Of a stretch of 5,889 nucleotides of DNA, positions 5,861 to 5,889 are shown one piece after another. This stretch comes from 2-12-FULL-43-11 sp035655355. GTDB lineage: Bacteria > Patescibacteriota > Minisyncoccia > UBA6257 > Colwellbacteraceae. A program made the translations under genes and the position numbers. Positions within the stretch are counted from its first letter, which is position 1, and each line of letters starts with the position of its first letter. The stretch spans positions 1 through 5,889 of the forward strand of contig DASRUQ010000019.1 in the NCBI GenBank assembly GCA_035655355.1, written 5' to 3'. A model generated the notes under the pieces. It worked only from the letters and a program-made list of their open reading frames with translations. It did not search any database and was not told the DNA's origin.

Positions 5861-5889
5861 GTTTTTCCGACAAAACGAGAATTGGTTTG

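Noticed and set aside
1..5889. CRISPR array, insertion sequence, defence or toxin-antitoxin system
   Set aside because: No spaced direct repeats, transposase motifs or nuclease-like proteins are seen; the coding content is explained by housekeeping and pilus genes.

Overview
The window looks like a piece of a Candidate Phyla Radiation (Patescibacteria) genome, possibly of the Microgenomates group. This rests on family combination and protein style, not on a database search. The signs are a long DUF4012 cell-surface protein, a compact and divergent LepA, a minimal FtsB/DivIC-like protein, and a type IV pilus PilN-PilO pair whose C-terminal motifs resemble CPR versions. TGA serves as a normal stop (pilO-like gene, inside an ATGA overlap), so the UGA=Gly code of Gracilibacteria and Absconditabacteria is not indicated.

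Left part, + strand (1-3809): three closely packed genes that read as one operon. They are the 3' portion of a DUF4012 protein whose start lies before the window, then lepA (elongation factor 4) 12 nt later, then a 95-aa FtsB/DivIC-type division protein 9 nt after lepA. They link a secreted or surface protein, a ribosome-associated GTPase and a septum protein.

Middle (3810-4158): a short non-coding stretch. It holds a weak hairpin just after ftsB with no U-tract, a strong nested inverted repeat at 3889-3962, a plausible promoter, and a complete tRNA-Gly(CCC) with encoded CCA. Right after the tRNA is a degenerate piece that still encodes GEKLIIV, as at the C-terminus of the upstream ftsB gene. 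Its differences from ftsB in that block are almost all synonymous third-position changes, so it is best read as a remnant of a second FtsB-family gene. It is the most unexpected feature here.

Right part, - strand (4159-5889): a type IV pilus assembly operon read toward the left: pilN-like, pilO-like (3-nt gap), then an unrecognised 77-aa single-pass membrane protein that overlaps pilO by ATGA. The PilN-like protein has about 108 extra residues before the usual 'LMP' motif and membrane helix. Its frame is open to the window edge, so its start is uncertain. PilN and PilO would form the inner-membrane alignment complex of the pilus machine, and the 77-aa protein is a candidate accessory subunit.

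I found no CRISPR array, insertion sequence, defence system or clearly novel multi-gene system. The noteworthy points are the ftsB remnant beside the tRNA, the altered G4 motif (SKVD) in LepA, the PilN extension and the small pilus-operon protein.
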